Source: Acidobacteriota bacterium (GTDB taxonomy: Bacteria; Acidobacteriota; Vicinamibacteria; Marinacidobacterales; Marinacidobacteraceae). From it: a stretch of 64,000 nt of DNA. Shown piece by piece: positions 35,650 through 45,030 of this stretch. The stretch's first letter is position 1. Each line of letters starts with the position of its first letter. Below the pieces are notes generated by a model that saw only the letters and a list, made by a program, of their open reading frames with translations, was not told the origin of the DNA and did no database searches. The stretch spans positions 1-64,000 of the forward strand of contig JAJEAO010000011.1 of assembly GCA_022822745.1 (NCBI GenBank). Reading direction: 5' to 3'. A program made the position numbers and the translations under genes.

Positions 35650-35687
35650 GTATTCTGGTCGGTAACCGCTAATTCCGGGTCGAATAC
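35650..35687 (+). promoter_or_regulatory. Candidate operator of the HipB-like regulator
   Basis: A 6-base inverted repeat, GTATTC at 35650-35655 and GAATAC at 35682-35687, lies 8-46 bases upstream of the regulator start in a locally AT-richer stretch. HipB-type antitoxins repress their own operon through inverted half sites. Binding here is inference only. Confidence 0.35.
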
Positions 35688-35695
35688 GGAACACG

Positions 35696-36037
35696 ATGAT
35701 GAAACGCCGCCACGCCACGCTCCCGCTGCCCGTCTTCCCGCTGCTCCGGAAGCTGGGTTCGGATCTGCGCGACGCCCGCCGCCGTCGCCGGATCCCCACC
35801 GCCCTGATGGCGGAGCGCGCGATGTTCTCCCGCACCACGCTCCATCGGATCGAACGCGGCGATCCGGGGGTCTCCCTCGGGAACTACGCGCGCGTCCTGT
35901 GGGTCCTCGGCCTCCACCGGGGTCTCGGGGATCTGGCGGACCCGGCCCGGGATCCGGTCGGACTCGAACTCGAGCGGGAACGGCTTCCCCGGAGAATTCG
36001 CCTGCCGACGCGGGATCCCGGGGACAGCGCCTCGTGA
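35696..36037 (+). CDS. XRE-family (HipB-like) antitoxin/regulator
   Basis: A 113-aa protein from the ATG at 35696. A helix-turn-helix is seen in KLGSDLRDARRRRRIPTALM to FSRTTLHRIERGDPGVSLGN, followed by YARVLWVLGLHRGLGDLADP, a block typical of HipB partners of HipA-like kinases. The C-terminal PRRIRLPTRD tail is the usual end of such antitoxins. The stop overlaps a GTG that begins a hipA-like reading frame (GTGA). Because that kinase is deleted, this gene now appears to be an orphan. Confidence 0.85.
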   Translation: MMKRRHATLPLPVFPLLRKLGSDLRDARRRRRIPTALMAERAMFSRTTLHRIERGDPGVSLGNYARVLWVLGLHRGLGDLADPARDPVGLELERERLPRRIRLPTRDPGDSAS

Positions 36038-36275
36038 CGGAGCCTCGGGCCGTCGTCTTCCTCGGCCACGGGGGCTTCGACCAGCCGGTGGGAACGCTCT
36101 GGCTGCGCCGTCGGGGCGGCCGCGAGACCGCCTCGTTCCGCTACGCGCGCGAGTGGCTTCTCCATCCCGGCTGCTTCGCCCTTGATCCGGCCCTGCCGCT
36201 CGGTCCGGGCGCATCGGCATCCCGGCGCGCGAGCAGTACCGCATGGAATCGGCCTTCGTCCCGAGCGCGGCCTGA
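36034..36275 (+). pseudogene. hipA-like toxin kinase remnant (internal deletion and frameshift)
   Basis: The frame from the GTG at 36034 encodes about 59 residues of a HipA N-terminal (Couple_hipA) domain: VFLGHGGFDQPVGTLWLRRR, TASFRYAREWLLHPGCFALD, PALPLGPG. At about 36212 the match stops. From 36213, in a different frame, the sequence encodes IGIPAREQYRMESAFVPSAA followed by TGA at 36273-36275, which resembles the C-terminal 'lGi...e...m..AF' end of HipA proteins. About 350 codons, including the whole kinase core, are missing. The simplest reading is an internal deletion of an ancestral hipA, leaving both ends joined out of frame. Confidence 0.8.
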
Positions 36276-36317
36276 GCCTGCAGCCGCCCCGCGGCGGCGG
36301 GAGTAGCATTCGCCGCC

Positions 36318-37382
36318 GTGCGCGCCGGGATTGTGGGATTCGCCGCCGCCGGGAAGAAGACCCTCTTCTCGCTGCTCACCCGCGCCGCGGCGGTGGGCTA
36401 CTCCCGGGAGGCCCGTCGGGGCGTCCTCGCGGTTCCCGACGCGCGGCTCGAGACGCTGGCCCGGCTCCACGGATCCCGGAAGACCACCCCGGCCACTCTC
36501 GAGCTGGTGCTTCTCCCGGCGCTGCGGCCGGGCGCCTCGGGCGTCACCGAAAACCTGGCCGCGATCCGCGATGTGGACGTCGTCGTCCACGTGGCGCGCG
36601 CCTTCGAGGATCCGTCGGTCCCCTCGCCGTTCGACTCGGTGGATCCCGTCCGCGACGCGACGAACCTCGAGCTGGAGTTCCTGCTCGCCGACCTCGCGGT
36701 GCTGGAGAAGCGCCTCGGGCGCCTTCGCTACGACCGCGCGCGGGGCAAGCCGGAGGCAATCCGCGGTGAGGCGGATCGGCTGGAGCGCGCGCGGCGGTTC
36801 GTGGAGGCGGAGCGGCCCCTGCGCGATGTCCTGTCCCGCGACGAGCGGAAGGCGCTCGCGGGCTACGGGCTGATGAGCGCCAAGCCGCAGTTGATCGTCG
36901 TCAACATGGGGGAGGAGGACATCAGCGCCCGTCCGGAGGATCAACCCGGGTTCGGGGCTCTCGCCGCTCTCGGTGAAACCCGGCTGGCGTCGGTCTCGGC
37001 GCGGATCGAGGCCGAGATCGCCGACCTCGAAGACGAGGACGCCGCCGAGTTCCGCGCCGATCTCGGAGTGGAATCGGGCGCCGCCGAGCGGATCGTGCGC
37101 GCCGTCTTCGAGCTGATGGACCGGGCCACGTTCTATACCGCGGGCGAGACCGAAGCCCGCGCCTGGCTGGTGCGGCGGAACACGCGCGCTCAGGAGGCGG
37201 CCGGATCCATCCATTCCGACATGGAGCGGGGGTTCATCCGCGCCGAGGTCGTCGCTTTCGAGACGCTCGTCGAGTGCGGCTCGTGGGACGGGGCCCGCGC
37301 CCGGGGCGCGCTGCGCCTGGAAGGGAAGGACTACCCGGTCCAGGACGGCGATGTCCTCGTGATCCGGTTCGCCGTGGGCTGA
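36318..37382 (+). CDS. Divergent YchF-like P-loop NTPase
   Basis: A 354-aa protein from a GTG at 36318. It has the YchF order: G domain with P-loop GFAAAGKKTLFSLLT (about 7-21), an alpha-helical insertion (LEFLLADLAVLEKRLGRLRY), the YchF-specific NMxE motif in IVVNMGEED in place of NKxD, and a C-terminal TGS-like DUF933 domain (ATFYTAGETEARAWLVRRNT; HSDMERGFIRAEVVAFETLV; LEGKDYPVQDGDVLVIRF). The second and third GTPase motifs are not recognisable, and the P-loop has Lys-Lys-Thr where YchF has Lys-Ser-Thr. YchF proteins prefer ATP and touch ribosomes. This one is probably a paralogue, not the canonical YchF. Confidence 0.82.
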   Translation: MRAGIVGFAAAGKKTLFSLLTRAAAVGYSREARRGVLAVPDARLETLARLHGSRKTTPATLELVLLPALRPGASGVTENLAAIRDVDVVVHVARAFEDPSVPSPFDSVDPVRDATNLELEFLLADLAVLEKRLGRLRYDRARGKPEAIRGEADRLERARRFVEAERPLRDVLSRDERKALAGYGLMSAKPQLIVVNMGEEDISARPEDQPGFGALAALGETRLASVSARIEAEIADLEDEDAAEFRADLGVESGAAERIVRAVFELMDRATFYTAGETEARAWLVRRNTRAQEAAGSIHSDMERGFIRAEVVAFETLVECGSWDGARARGALRLEGKDYPVQDGDVLVIRFAVG

Positions 37383-37397
37383 CCCCCGTTCTCAGCC
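37377..37397. terminator. Hairpin containing both convergent stop codons
   Basis: GGCTGA (37377-37382) and TCAGCC (37392-37397) are perfect inverted repeats around a 9-base loop. The TGA stop of the YchF-like gene is in one arm and the TGA stop of the convergent mscS gene is in the other. It may act as a shared transcript end but has no T-run. Confidence 0.45.
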
Positions 37398-38846
37398 ATC
37401 CGGCGCCGGATCCGTCCCGTGGGGATCGCGCCGCACCGCCAGCATGTCCGGCGTCGCGATCTCGACTCCGGCGGCGTCGAACACGTCCATGACCTTCTCC
37501 CGGAGGGCCGCCTCGAGCGCCACCATCGAGTCGGCTTCCCGGATGTTGGCGTGGAGTTCGTAGTCCACGCCGAAGTTGCCGAAGCCGCGGGGGAGAACCC
37601 GGGGCGCGGGATCGTCGAGGATCCCGGGCGTGCGCGCCGCCGCCTCCAGCAGCAGATCGCGCGCCTTCCGCCACGGCAGGTCGTAGCCGAGCCCGGCGAC
37701 GACCACGACCGCGAGTTCCCCGCGCGTCGCCGCCTCGCTGAAGTTGACGACCTGATCGCGCAGCACGACCCCGTTCGGGATCGTGACCTCCTCGTTCCGC
37801 AGGGTGCGAATCCGGGTCACGATCAGGGTCCGGGCGAAGACCTTGCCCTCCGTGTCCCCGATCTTCACCCGGTCGCCCACCCGGAACGCGCTGGTGTAGG
37901 TGAGGACGAGGCCGGAGACGAGGTTCCCGATCGCCGAGCCCGATCCGAGCGTCACCATGGCGCCGAGGAACAGCGAGAATCCGTCGAAGAAGCGGGATCC
38001 CGAGCCGGGCAGGTACGGGAACGCGAACATGAGCGCGAAGAAGATCGTGAGCAGCCGGAGCACCGAGTAGGTGGCGTCGGCCCAGTCCGGGTCGAAGCCG
38101 CCGATCGTCAGGTCGCCCCGTCCCACGGCGAACCGCAGGATGCGCAGCAGCCGGAGGAACAGGAACGCGGTGACGACGATCACCGCGATCGTGAACAGGT
38201 TCGGGAGCCAGCGGATGATGCCGAGGGCGACCTCCGCCGCCGGAGCGCCGACGAACCGGAGGATCCGGTCTCCCCAGGCCGCCGTGGCCGGGAAGAAGGT
38301 CAGGACCAGCGGGACATAGAGATAGAGGAGGAGCAGGACCAGCAGCGCCCGCGCGATCCGCACCACGGCGAGCACGGTTTCCGCGATCCGGTCGCGGCGC
38401 ACCAGGTCCACGCCCCGGAACTGCACCTGCTCGCCAGCCTCCCGCCACGCGGAGACCCGCGTCCGCGCGACTCCGGTCGCCCGTCGGAGGAAGCGCAGCA
38501 GCACGACCAGGAGGGCGGTGGAGACGACGGTGAAGACGCCGCCGCGAACCAGCCCGCGGATGCGCTCGGCCTCGGCGCGGCCGAGCTCGGCGAAGAACCG
38601 CGTCCCCTCCTCCAGACCGCTCCACCACGTGTACCCGAGCAGCAGGAAACCCAGACCCGCCGAGGACCACCGGGCCCAGCGCAGCAGCGTCTGCCGCAGG
38701 GGAGGTTCGGCCACGCGCCGCAGCAGAACCCCGATCGTTCCCGCGAGCGCCCACGCCGCGAAGGCCGCGAACAGCGGAAAGAGGACGAGATGCTGGGTCA
38801 GATCCCCGACGCCGGCGTCGGTGAGCCACTGACGGAGGACTTCCAC
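37392..38846 (-). CDS. MscS-family mechanosensitive ion channel
   Basis: A 484-aa protein with about six membrane segments before the MscS core. The pore-lining helix and adjoining beta domain are seen in GFSLFLGAMVTLGSGSAIGN, LVSGLVLTYTSAFRVGDRVK and IGDTEGKVFARTLIVTRIRT, followed by NEEVTIPNGVVLRDQVVNFS. A C-terminal alpha-beta domain follows (PRVLPRGFGNFGVDYELHAN). Such channels open under membrane tension to release solutes during osmotic downshock. It is larger than E. coli MscS (286 aa) because of extra N-terminal helices. Confidence 0.9.
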   Translation of the reverse strand: MEVLRQWLTDAGVGDLTQHLVLFPLFAAFAAWALAGTIGVLLRRVAEPPLRQTLLRWARWSSAGLGFLLLGYTWWSGLEEGTRFFAELGRAEAERIRGLVRGGVFTVVSTALLVVLLRFLRRATGVARTRVSAWREAGEQVQFRGVDLVRRDRIAETVLAVVRIARALLVLLLLYLYVPLVLTFFPATAAWGDRILRFVGAPAAEVALGIIRWLPNLFTIAVIVVTAFLFLRLLRILRFAVGRGDLTIGGFDPDWADATYSVLRLLTIFFALMFAFPYLPGSGSRFFDGFSLFLGAMVTLGSGSAIGNLVSGLVLTYTSAFRVGDRVKIGDTEGKVFARTLIVTRIRTLRNEEVTIPNGVVLRDQVVNFSEAATRGELAVVVVAGLGYDLPWRKARDLLLEAAARTPGILDDPAPRVLPRGFGNFGVDYELHANIREADSMVALEAALREKVMDVFDAAGVEIATPDMLAVRRDPHGTDPAPDG

Positions 38847-38919
38847 GAACGACGGCTCCTGCTGCGGGCCGATGATACGGCCGCACGGCTCCTCCGGGGT
38901 TGCCTCGCCGGGGCGGCTC

Positions 38920-39840
38920 CTACGAGGCCAGCCGCACCGCCCGGAAACGCTCGAACCGGGTCTCGAGGAATCGGTGGTCCGGTCGGGCGACCCGGCTTCG
39001 CGGCTGATGGATGCGCTTGCCGTGCAGGAGCTTCAGTCCGTGCTCGAGCATGGGGCCGTCCTCCTCCTCGCGAATCCGGCGCTGGACCTCGATGACCCGG
39101 CGATCGGGATGGACTCCGATGAACAATCCGTCAAAGGCGGCGTGGTGCAGTTTGCAGAGCGAGAGACCATTCGGAACGACCGGCTCGCCCCCTTCCGAGT
39201 CGGGCACGATGTGCGCCGCGTCGAGGAGCTCCCGGTGCCCCAGCCGGCAGAACGCGCACTGTTCCCGGTAGGCGGCCAGAACCCGCTCGCGGAAAGCGCG
39301 CTGGTGGAGGCGCGCGTACCGCTTCGCGGAGACGTACCGCCGGACGGCGGAATCCTCGCCGAGGGCCTCCCGCCGCGGCAGTTCGAGCCCGCGCAGCAGT
39401 TGGACCTCGAAGGTCAGGGCGCCGGGGTGGTCCCCGACGATCGCGACCGGCCACTCGGCGAGGTAAATCCCCGGGCGGACGCCAACCAGCCAGACGAGCG
39501 GCTTTCCCCGGGTCATCGCTTCCCGCAGCCGCCGGTTGTCCCAGGCTTCGGGGTCGGCGCCCCGGTACCGGTAGCGCAGCAACCCTGCGCCCTCGTCGAA
39601 CGAGTCCTCGTAGGGCGGCGGCTGATTCGGTTTCGGGGCAGCGGTCCGGATGGACAGCGCCGCGTCGCACACCTTGGGACACCAGATGCCCATCTGGCTC
39701 ACGAGAGGGAGACGACGACCGTCCGGGAGTCGAAAGCCGCCGTGGAGGCCCGCCCACGAGAAGAGCCCGTCGTTCCTCCCGGACTCCCGTTCCAGCCAGG
39801 CGAAGACAGCGGCGCGGATCTCCTCGTCCCCCGGCGTCAC
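38920..39840 (-). CDS. HNH endonuclease
   Basis: A 306-aa protein from a GTG at 39840. The N-terminal region (AAVFAWLERESGRNDGLFSW; GLHGGFRLPDGRRLPLVSQM) looks like a DNA-binding or substrate domain. A central block follows (NQPPPYEDSFDEGAGLLRYR; PLVWLVGVRPGIYLAEWPVA). The C-terminal HNH nuclease is CAFCRLGHRELLDAAHIVPD, then PNGLSLCKLHHAAFDGLFIG, with the zinc Cys pair, the catalytic His and the last HH. This architecture is common for solitary restriction-like HNH nucleases. Its 5' end abuts the 68-bp repeat array. No methylase is adjacent. Confidence 0.88.
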   Translation of the reverse strand: MTPGDEEIRAAVFAWLERESGRNDGLFSWAGLHGGFRLPDGRRLPLVSQMGIWCPKVCDAALSIRTAAPKPNQPPPYEDSFDEGAGLLRYRYRGADPEAWDNRRLREAMTRGKPLVWLVGVRPGIYLAEWPVAIVGDHPGALTFEVQLLRGLELPRREALGEDSAVRRYVSAKRYARLHQRAFRERVLAAYREQCAFCRLGHRELLDAAHIVPDSEGGEPVVPNGLSLCKLHHAAFDGLFIGVHPDRRVIEVQRRIREEEDGPMLEHGLKLLHGKRIHQPRSRVARPDHRFLETRFERFRAVRLAS

Positions 39841-39883
39841 GGTTTCCCAGGCTACCAGGCGATGGCGCGGGCCACCGGCGCTC

Positions 39884-40200
39884 GCCGGTGCGCCGGGCTG
39901 GTTCTCGCGGTAGCGGCCCTGCCCGGCAGGGAGTACGCCGGCGCCGGGGTTGCCGGCGCGCCGGGCCGGTTCTCGCGGTAGCGGCCCCGCCCGGCGGGAA
40001 ATACGCCGGCGCCGGCATTGCCGGCGCGCCGGGCCGGTTCTCGCGGTGCCGGCCCCGCCCCGCACGGAGGGACGCGAACGCCACGCGCTTCGCGGGGAAT
40101 TGCCACTCTGGAGTGTGGCGCTCCATACGAGTGGCGCCGGCATTGCCGGCGCGCCGGGCTCCGCCCGGCAGGAAGTACGCCGGCGCCCGCGAACGGGCCG
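39884..40200. repeat. Tandem array of a 68-bp GC-palindromic repeat
   Basis: Units starting gccggygcgccggg begin at 39884, 39952, 40020 and 40145. The first three are spaced exactly 68 bases. Each has a shared middle (ggttctcgcggtagcggccc in the first two) and ends in a second palindromic block (acgccggcgccgg). The third unit is interrupted by an unrelated segment of about 60 bases (40065-40130), and the fourth is shortened. The same sequence is found singly at 8658. The array lies between the HNH nuclease gene and the parE end and appears non-coding. Confidence 0.9.
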
Positions 40201-40211
40201 GCGCAGTAGCC

Positions 40212-42167
40212 CTACACGTCGAGGCGCGTGGGATCGGGGGCGCCACCGCGAATCAGCTTGCGGCGCGCGGCCGGATCCCGTCCCATGAGCTTCCGGATGA
40301 ACGCCCGTCCCGAAGCGACATCCCCGAGGCGCACCCGCAGCAGCGTGCGCCTGGCCGGGTCGAGCGTCGTCTCCCACAGGATCCGCGGAGGCATTTCTCC
40401 GAGACCCTTGAACCGGGTGATCGCGGGCGCCTTCCGGCCGGCGGGAGCCGACCCGAGGATGCGGTCCCGCTCGGCCTCGTCGCGGGCCCATTGGACCTTC
40501 CCGCCGAAATCGAGCCGGAACAGCGGCGGCTGGGCGACGTGCACCCGGCCGGCGCTGAGCAGCGGCGCGAGGTAGTTCACGAAGTAGGCGAGGAGCAGCG
40601 TCGTGATGTGGTGGCCGTCGGCATCCGCGTCGGCGAGCAGGATCACCCGGCGGTATCGCAGGCGATCCGGATCGCAGTCCTTCCCGAAACCGCAGCCGAG
40701 GGCGAGAACGATGTCGCGCAGCTCCCGATTGCGGAGGACCCGCTCCTGGGTGGCGCTGGCTGCGTTCAGGATCTTGCCGCGCAGCGGCAGGACGGCCTGC
40801 CGGACCCGGTCCCGCCCCTGCTTGGCCGACCCCCCCGCCGAATCCCCCTCCACGAGGAAGATCTCGGTCTCCCGGGCGTCCCGGGAGGCGCAGTCACTGA
40901 GCTTCCCGGGCAGGACGTTGCGGGTCCGGGATTCCACCTTGCGCGTCACCGCCGCCGCCGCGGCGCGCGACGCCTCCCGGGCGCGGGCGGCGAGAACGAC
41001 CCGTCGGGCGATCCGCCCGGCGGCGCTGGGCGTCTGGTGGAGCCACTTCTCGAGCGCGACCCGCACCGCGGCGTCCACCGGCGTCCGGATCTCCGGGTTG
41101 TTCAGCCGGTCCTTCGTCTGGCCCTGGAACTGCGGGTCGGGGAGGAAGACGCTGAGCACGGCGAGCACGCCTTCGCGGGCGTCGTCGGCCGTGACCGAGA
41201 GGCCCCGCGGCGTGCGCTGACTGGTTCCGAGGTACTGCCGCACCGCCTTCGCGAGCCCTTCCCGGAGCCCCGCCTCGTGGGAGCCGCCGGATCCGGTCGG
41301 GATCCCGTTCACGTAGCTTCGGAAGTCCTCCCGGGTGGCCTCGGTCCAGCCGAGCACGACTTCGAGTCGGCCCTCGCCGTCCGCCGTCAGCGGGTCCTTC
41401 ACGAGATGGAACGGCGCCGCGTGAGACGGCTTCCGCTGCCGTCGCCCGAGCAGGGCATCGAAGTAATCGGCGAGTCCCCGCTGGTGGCGCCATTCCCGGG
41501 TTCGCCCGGAGGCCTGGTCCCGAAACGAGATCGAGAGCCCCCGGTGGAGGAAGCTCGTCTCCTCGAGTCGCGCCGCGATCCGGGCCGGGTCCGGCTGCGG
41601 GTCGGGGAAGATCTCCGGATCGGGCCGGAACCGGATCTCGGTCCCCGAGCCCCGGGCCGGGCCCCGGTTCTCGAGCCCGGAGACCGGTTTGCCGCGCGCG
41701 AACTCCATTCGCCACCGGCGCCGGGCCCGCCAGACCGTGGCCGCGAGCGAAACGCTCAGCGCGTTGACCACCGATGCGCCGACCCCGTGGAGCCCCCCGG
41801 CGGCGCGGTACACCCCCCGCTCGAACTTGCCCCCGGCGTGGAGCGTGGTGAGGATGACCTCGAGCGCCGGCCGTCCGGAGGGCTGGTGCGTGTCCACCGG
41901 GATCCCTCGCCCGTCGTCGCGCACGCTGACGGAACCGTCGCCGTGGACGGTCACCGAGATCCGCGAGGCGTGTCCGTTCATGGCCTCGTCCACGGCGTTG
42001 TCGAGGATCTCCCAGACGAGGTGATGGAGCCCGTCCCGGTCCACTCCGCCGATGTACATGGCCGGGCGTTTCCGAACCGCCGCCAACCCCTCGAGGACGC
42101 GGATGTCCTTCGCCGAGTAGGCGGACTCCGCGCTCGATCGGCCAGCGGGGCGGGCAGTGGGGCTCAT
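40212..42167 (-). CDS. parE: Type IIA topoisomerase subunit B (ParE/GyrB)
   Basis: A 651-aa protein from the ATG at 42167, 13 bases after the upstream topoisomerase A gene. The GHKL ATPase shows LVWEILDNAVDEAMNGH, RDDGRGIPVD and GLHGVGASVVNALS; the transducer follows (YVNGIPTGSGGSHEAGLREG). The TOPRIM domain is ETEIFLVEGDSAGGSAKQGR, RGKILNAASA and ILLADADADGHHITTLLLAY, and the tail is AITRFKGLGEMPPRILWETT. It pairs with subunit A to decatenate or supercoil DNA. ParE is preferred over GyrB because the two genes are adjacent without recF/dnaN, but gyrase cannot be ruled out. Confidence 0.9.
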   Translation of the reverse strand: MSPTARPAGRSSAESAYSAKDIRVLEGLAAVRKRPAMYIGGVDRDGLHHLVWEILDNAVDEAMNGHASRISVTVHGDGSVSVRDDGRGIPVDTHQPSGRPALEVILTTLHAGGKFERGVYRAAGGLHGVGASVVNALSVSLAATVWRARRRWRMEFARGKPVSGLENRGPARGSGTEIRFRPDPEIFPDPQPDPARIAARLEETSFLHRGLSISFRDQASGRTREWRHQRGLADYFDALLGRRQRKPSHAAPFHLVKDPLTADGEGRLEVVLGWTEATREDFRSYVNGIPTGSGGSHEAGLREGLAKAVRQYLGTSQRTPRGLSVTADDAREGVLAVLSVFLPDPQFQGQTKDRLNNPEIRTPVDAAVRVALEKWLHQTPSAAGRIARRVVLAARAREASRAAAAAVTRKVESRTRNVLPGKLSDCASRDARETEIFLVEGDSAGGSAKQGRDRVRQAVLPLRGKILNAASATQERVLRNRELRDIVLALGCGFGKDCDPDRLRYRRVILLADADADGHHITTLLLAYFVNYLAPLLSAGRVHVAQPPLFRLDFGGKVQWARDEAERDRILGSAPAGRKAPAITRFKGLGEMPPRILWETTLDPARRTLLRVRLGDVASGRAFIRKLMGRDPAARRKLIRGGAPDPTRLDV

Positions 42168-42180
42168 CGAGGCGACCCCT

Positions 42181-44547
42181 TCAACCCAGGGGCTCCGGCG
42201 GCACGAGCGCCCCCACGACTTCGGCGAAGCCGGCCTTGACGACCCACTTGCCCGCCCGCCCCCTCGTCCCGATGCGGAACTGGCCTTTCTCCTCACCCCT
42301 CTGGAGATTCCGGAGCTGTCCGCCGGTGGTCTTCACGGTCAACAGATCCTTGCCGACCGAGATGCTGAAGCCGAGGACGCGATCCCCGACGCCCAGGCGG
42401 ATCGCGCGGACGCCGAACCCCGGGCCGCGCAGGAGGTTGATCTCCTTCACGTCCACGAGGAGCACGCGCCCCTTCTCGGTGACGAGAGTCAGCGTGTCCT
42501 CCCCGTTGGTGAGCGCCACGCCGAGGATCGAGTCGTCTTCGCGCAGCCGGGCGTAGCGTCGGCCGGGGCGCTTCGACGCCGCGCGGAAGCTCGCCAGCCG
42601 GAAACGGAGCGCCTGGCCGCTCCGGGTCACCGCCACCGCCTGCTCCGGGGCGCGACCGCGGCCCGCCCGTCCGAGCGCCCTCGGATCGAGGCTCAGGAGC
42701 GAGACGATCCGTTCGCCGTCGCGCAACGCGAACAGCGTCTGAACCGGGTCGCCGTAGCCGGTGCTCGCGGGGACATGCGCGATCTGGGTCGTGAACGCGG
42801 TCCCGAACGAGGAGAACAGCGCGACCGGGGCTCGGGTGTTGCCGGGTTCGACGGCCACCACCCGGTCCCCGTCGCGAAGGCGCAGCTTCTCCAGCTCCCG
42901 CACCTCGCGCTGCCGCCGGATCCATCCGTCCCGGGTGAGCACCACGGTGGCCTCCTCGTCCGGGAGCAGATCCTCTTCGACGAAGTCGTCGGACGCCGGA
43001 GCCGACGCGAAGCGCGTCCGGCGCGGCCCCCGGGTCCGGAAGCGGTCGCGGATTTCCACGAGCTCGCGCCGGACCTCGGCGGCGATCCGGCGAGTGCTCC
43101 CGAGCAGCTTCTCCACCTCCGCCAGCCGGGCCTTCCGCTTCCTCGCCTCCTCGACGAGAACCTGGATCTCGAGTCGGGCCAGCCGGTACACCCGCAGTTG
43201 GAGGATGGCGTCGGTCTGCACGGCGTCCAGCGGCAGCTCCTGCCGAATCCGCCGGGCCGCGTCCGCCTTGCCCGAGGAGGCTCGCACGATCTCGAGGATG
43301 CGGTCGAGCGCGTCGAAGACCAGCAGGAAGCCGTCGAGGAGATGAAGCCGCGCCTCGAGTCGCCGGCGCTCGTCGGCGAGCCGCCTCCGGACCACATCGC
43401 GCCGGAAGTCGAGGAAGTCGGTGAGGAGCGTCCGGACCCCGACCCGCTCCGGCGCCCCGCCCGGCGACTGGACGAAGCGAAGGCAGGTCAGGTCCACGGG
43501 GACCGAGGCGAGCAGCGGCGTCCGCTTCGAGAGCAGCGCCACGATCCGGTCCAACGGAATGTCCTTCCGGGTTTCCAGCCGGATCCTGACATCGTCGGTG
43601 GAGAGATCGCTGACCCCGAGGAGTCCCGGGATCGAACTGTCGGCCGCCAGCGCGCCGAGCCGCTCCACCAGTTGCGCCTTGTCCACGCCGTAGGGGACCG
43701 ATGTGATGTGGATCGTGCGGACCCGTCCGCGCACGCCCTGCTCCTCCACCCGGCCCCGGACGCGGATCGAGCCCCGCCCCCTGCGGTAGATCGCTGCGAC
43801 TCTCTCGGGAGGATCCAGGATCTCGCCGCCGGTCGGAAAGTCCGGCCCGGGCAGGCGCTCCGCGAGCCCGTCGTCGCCGAGTTCGGGGTCGTCGAGAAGC
43901 GCGATGAGGGCGTCGAGCACCTCGACGGGCCTGTGGGGCGGGATCTGGGTGGCGACCCCGACCGCGATCCCGCTGGACCCGTTCACGAGCAGCAGCGGCA
44001 GGCGGGTCGGCAGCACGACCGGCTCGGTCCGGGCGCCGTCGTAGGTCGGGCGCTCATCCACGGTGTTCGAGGCGAGATCTCCCAGGATGTCCTCGCTCAC
44101 GGGCGGGAGCCGGCACTCGGTGTACCGCATCGCCGCCGGGGGGTCACCGTCGAGCGAGCCGAAGTTGCCCGACCCCTCGACGAGCGGCACGCGGGAGGCG
44201 AACGGCTGCGCGAGCCGAACGAGCGCTTCGTAGATGGCGGAGTCCCCGTGGGGGTGGTAGGCCCCCATGACGTCCCCGACGACCTTGGCGCACTTCGAGA
44301 AGCGGCCGCCCGGACGAAGCCCCTTGCGCCACATCGCCACCAGGATCCGACGCTGGACCGGCTTCAGCCCGTCCCGCACATCGGGCAGAGCCCGGGCGGT
44401 GATCACCGAGAGCGCGTAGGTGCGGTACCGGTCCTCGGTGACTTCGGCGAGTTCGACCGGCCGCACCCTCGGCCCCGACCCGGCAGCGGACGCCGCGCCG
44501 AGAGGAAGCTTCGCGGCGGCGCGGCGGCGGACGGAAGCTCGGGTCAC
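42181..44547 (-). CDS. parC: Type IIA topoisomerase subunit A (ParC/GyrA)
   Basis: A 788-aa protein from a GTG at 44547. The breakage-reunion domain holds [60 protein letters not shown] and the catalytic Tyr142 in [12 protein letters not shown] coiled-coil tower with a globular knob follows ([20 protein letters not shown]), then a C-terminal beta-pinwheel ([40 protein letters not shown]). A perfect GyrA-box (QRRGGKG) is not seen in the pinwheel, which favours ParC. It is the first gene of the two-gene unit. Confidence 0.9.
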   Translation of the reverse strand: MTRASVRRRAAAKLPLGAASAAGSGPRVRPVELAEVTEDRYRTYALSVITARALPDVRDGLKPVQRRILVAMWRKGLRPGGRFSKCAKVVGDVMGAYHPHGDSAIYEALVRLAQPFASRVPLVEGSGNFGSLDGDPPAAMRYTECRLPPVSEDILGDLASNTVDERPTYDGARTEPVVLPTRLPLLLVNGSSGIAVGVATQIPPHRPVEVLDALIALLDDPELGDDGLAERLPGPDFPTGGEILDPPERVAAIYRRGRGSIRVRGRVEEQGVRGRVRTIHITSVPYGVDKAQLVERLGALAADSSIPGLLGVSDLSTDDVRIRLETRKDIPLDRIVALLSKRTPLLASVPVDLTCLRFVQSPGGAPERVGVRTLLTDFLDFRRDVVRRRLADERRRLEARLHLLDGFLLVFDALDRILEIVRASSGKADAARRIRQELPLDAVQTDAILQLRVYRLARLEIQVLVEEARKRKARLAEVEKLLGSTRRIAAEVRRELVEIRDRFRTRGPRRTRFASAPASDDFVEEDLLPDEEATVVLTRDGWIRRQREVRELEKLRLRDGDRVVAVEPGNTRAPVALFSSFGTAFTTQIAHVPASTGYGDPVQTLFALRDGERIVSLLSLDPRALGRAGRGRAPEQAVAVTRSGQALRFRLASFRAASKRPGRRYARLREDDSILGVALTNGEDTLTLVTEKGRVLLVDVKEINLLRGPGFGVRAIRLGVGDRVLGFSISVGKDLLTVKTTGGQLRNLQRGEEKGQFRIGTRGRAGKWVVKAGFAEVVGALVPPEPLG

Positions 44548-44577
44548 GCCGCCGCCGGGAGGTAGGCTGGCGCGGTC

Positions 44578-44952
44578 ATGTCCGTCGAGGCGCCCTCTCC
44601 CCGCCTGCCGGGAATCTCGCTCCTCGTGCTCGCCACGGTTGCGGTCGCGGCCGCGCCGCAGCTCGACCGGCTCGCGGGGGCCGTCCGGCTGTGCCTCGTC
44701 CAGAGGATGGCCGGGATCCCGTGTCCCCTCTGCGGGGGCACTCGCGCCGTTGCCGCCCTCGCGCGGGGCGGGTTCGTTGAAGCGCTCGCCTGGAATCCGC
44801 TCGCCGCCGTCGGCGTCACGCTGGCCGTTCCTCTCGGCGCGGCCATGGCCTCGGGGTGGGATCCTCCGGTGTCCTGGGGGAGGAGGCTCCTGTTCCCTGT
44901 CGCCGCCGCCGCGGTCATGAACTGGGCCTACCTCCTCGCCGCCGGGCGCTGA
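44578..44952 (+). CDS. DUF2752 membrane protein
   Basis: A 124-aa protein divergent from parC, with 30 bases between the starts. It has two or three membrane helices ([34 protein letters not shown]) and the family motif [20 protein letters not shown] (Cys49-x2-Cys52-Gly-x-Thr-Arg). DUF2752 proteins occur widely, some beside secretion or glycan genes. Their role is unknown; the CxxC pair suggests metal binding or a redox function. Confidence 0.9.
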   Translation: MSVEAPSPRLPGISLLVLATVAVAAAPQLDRLAGAVRLCLVQRMAGIPCPLCGGTRAVAALARGGFVEALAWNPLAAVGVTLAVPLGAAMASGWDPPVSWGRRLLFPVAAAAVMNWAYLLAAGR

Positions 44953-45030
44953 CCCCGTCGAAGACCCATGGAGCGCCGCTCTCCACCGGTTCTCCCGGTA
45001 GGGGTGCGGCGCGGCCCAGGCGCCCGACGA

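Noticed and set aside
39884..40200. CRISPR array
   Set aside because: The units are 68 bases long with similar rather than unique intervening sequence, and no cas genes are present.
38920..40491. Long frame extending the HNH gene through the repeat array
   Set aside because: The extension only translates the non-coding 68-bp repeats into RRAGPLPREPARR-like strings; the GTG at 39840 is the likely start.
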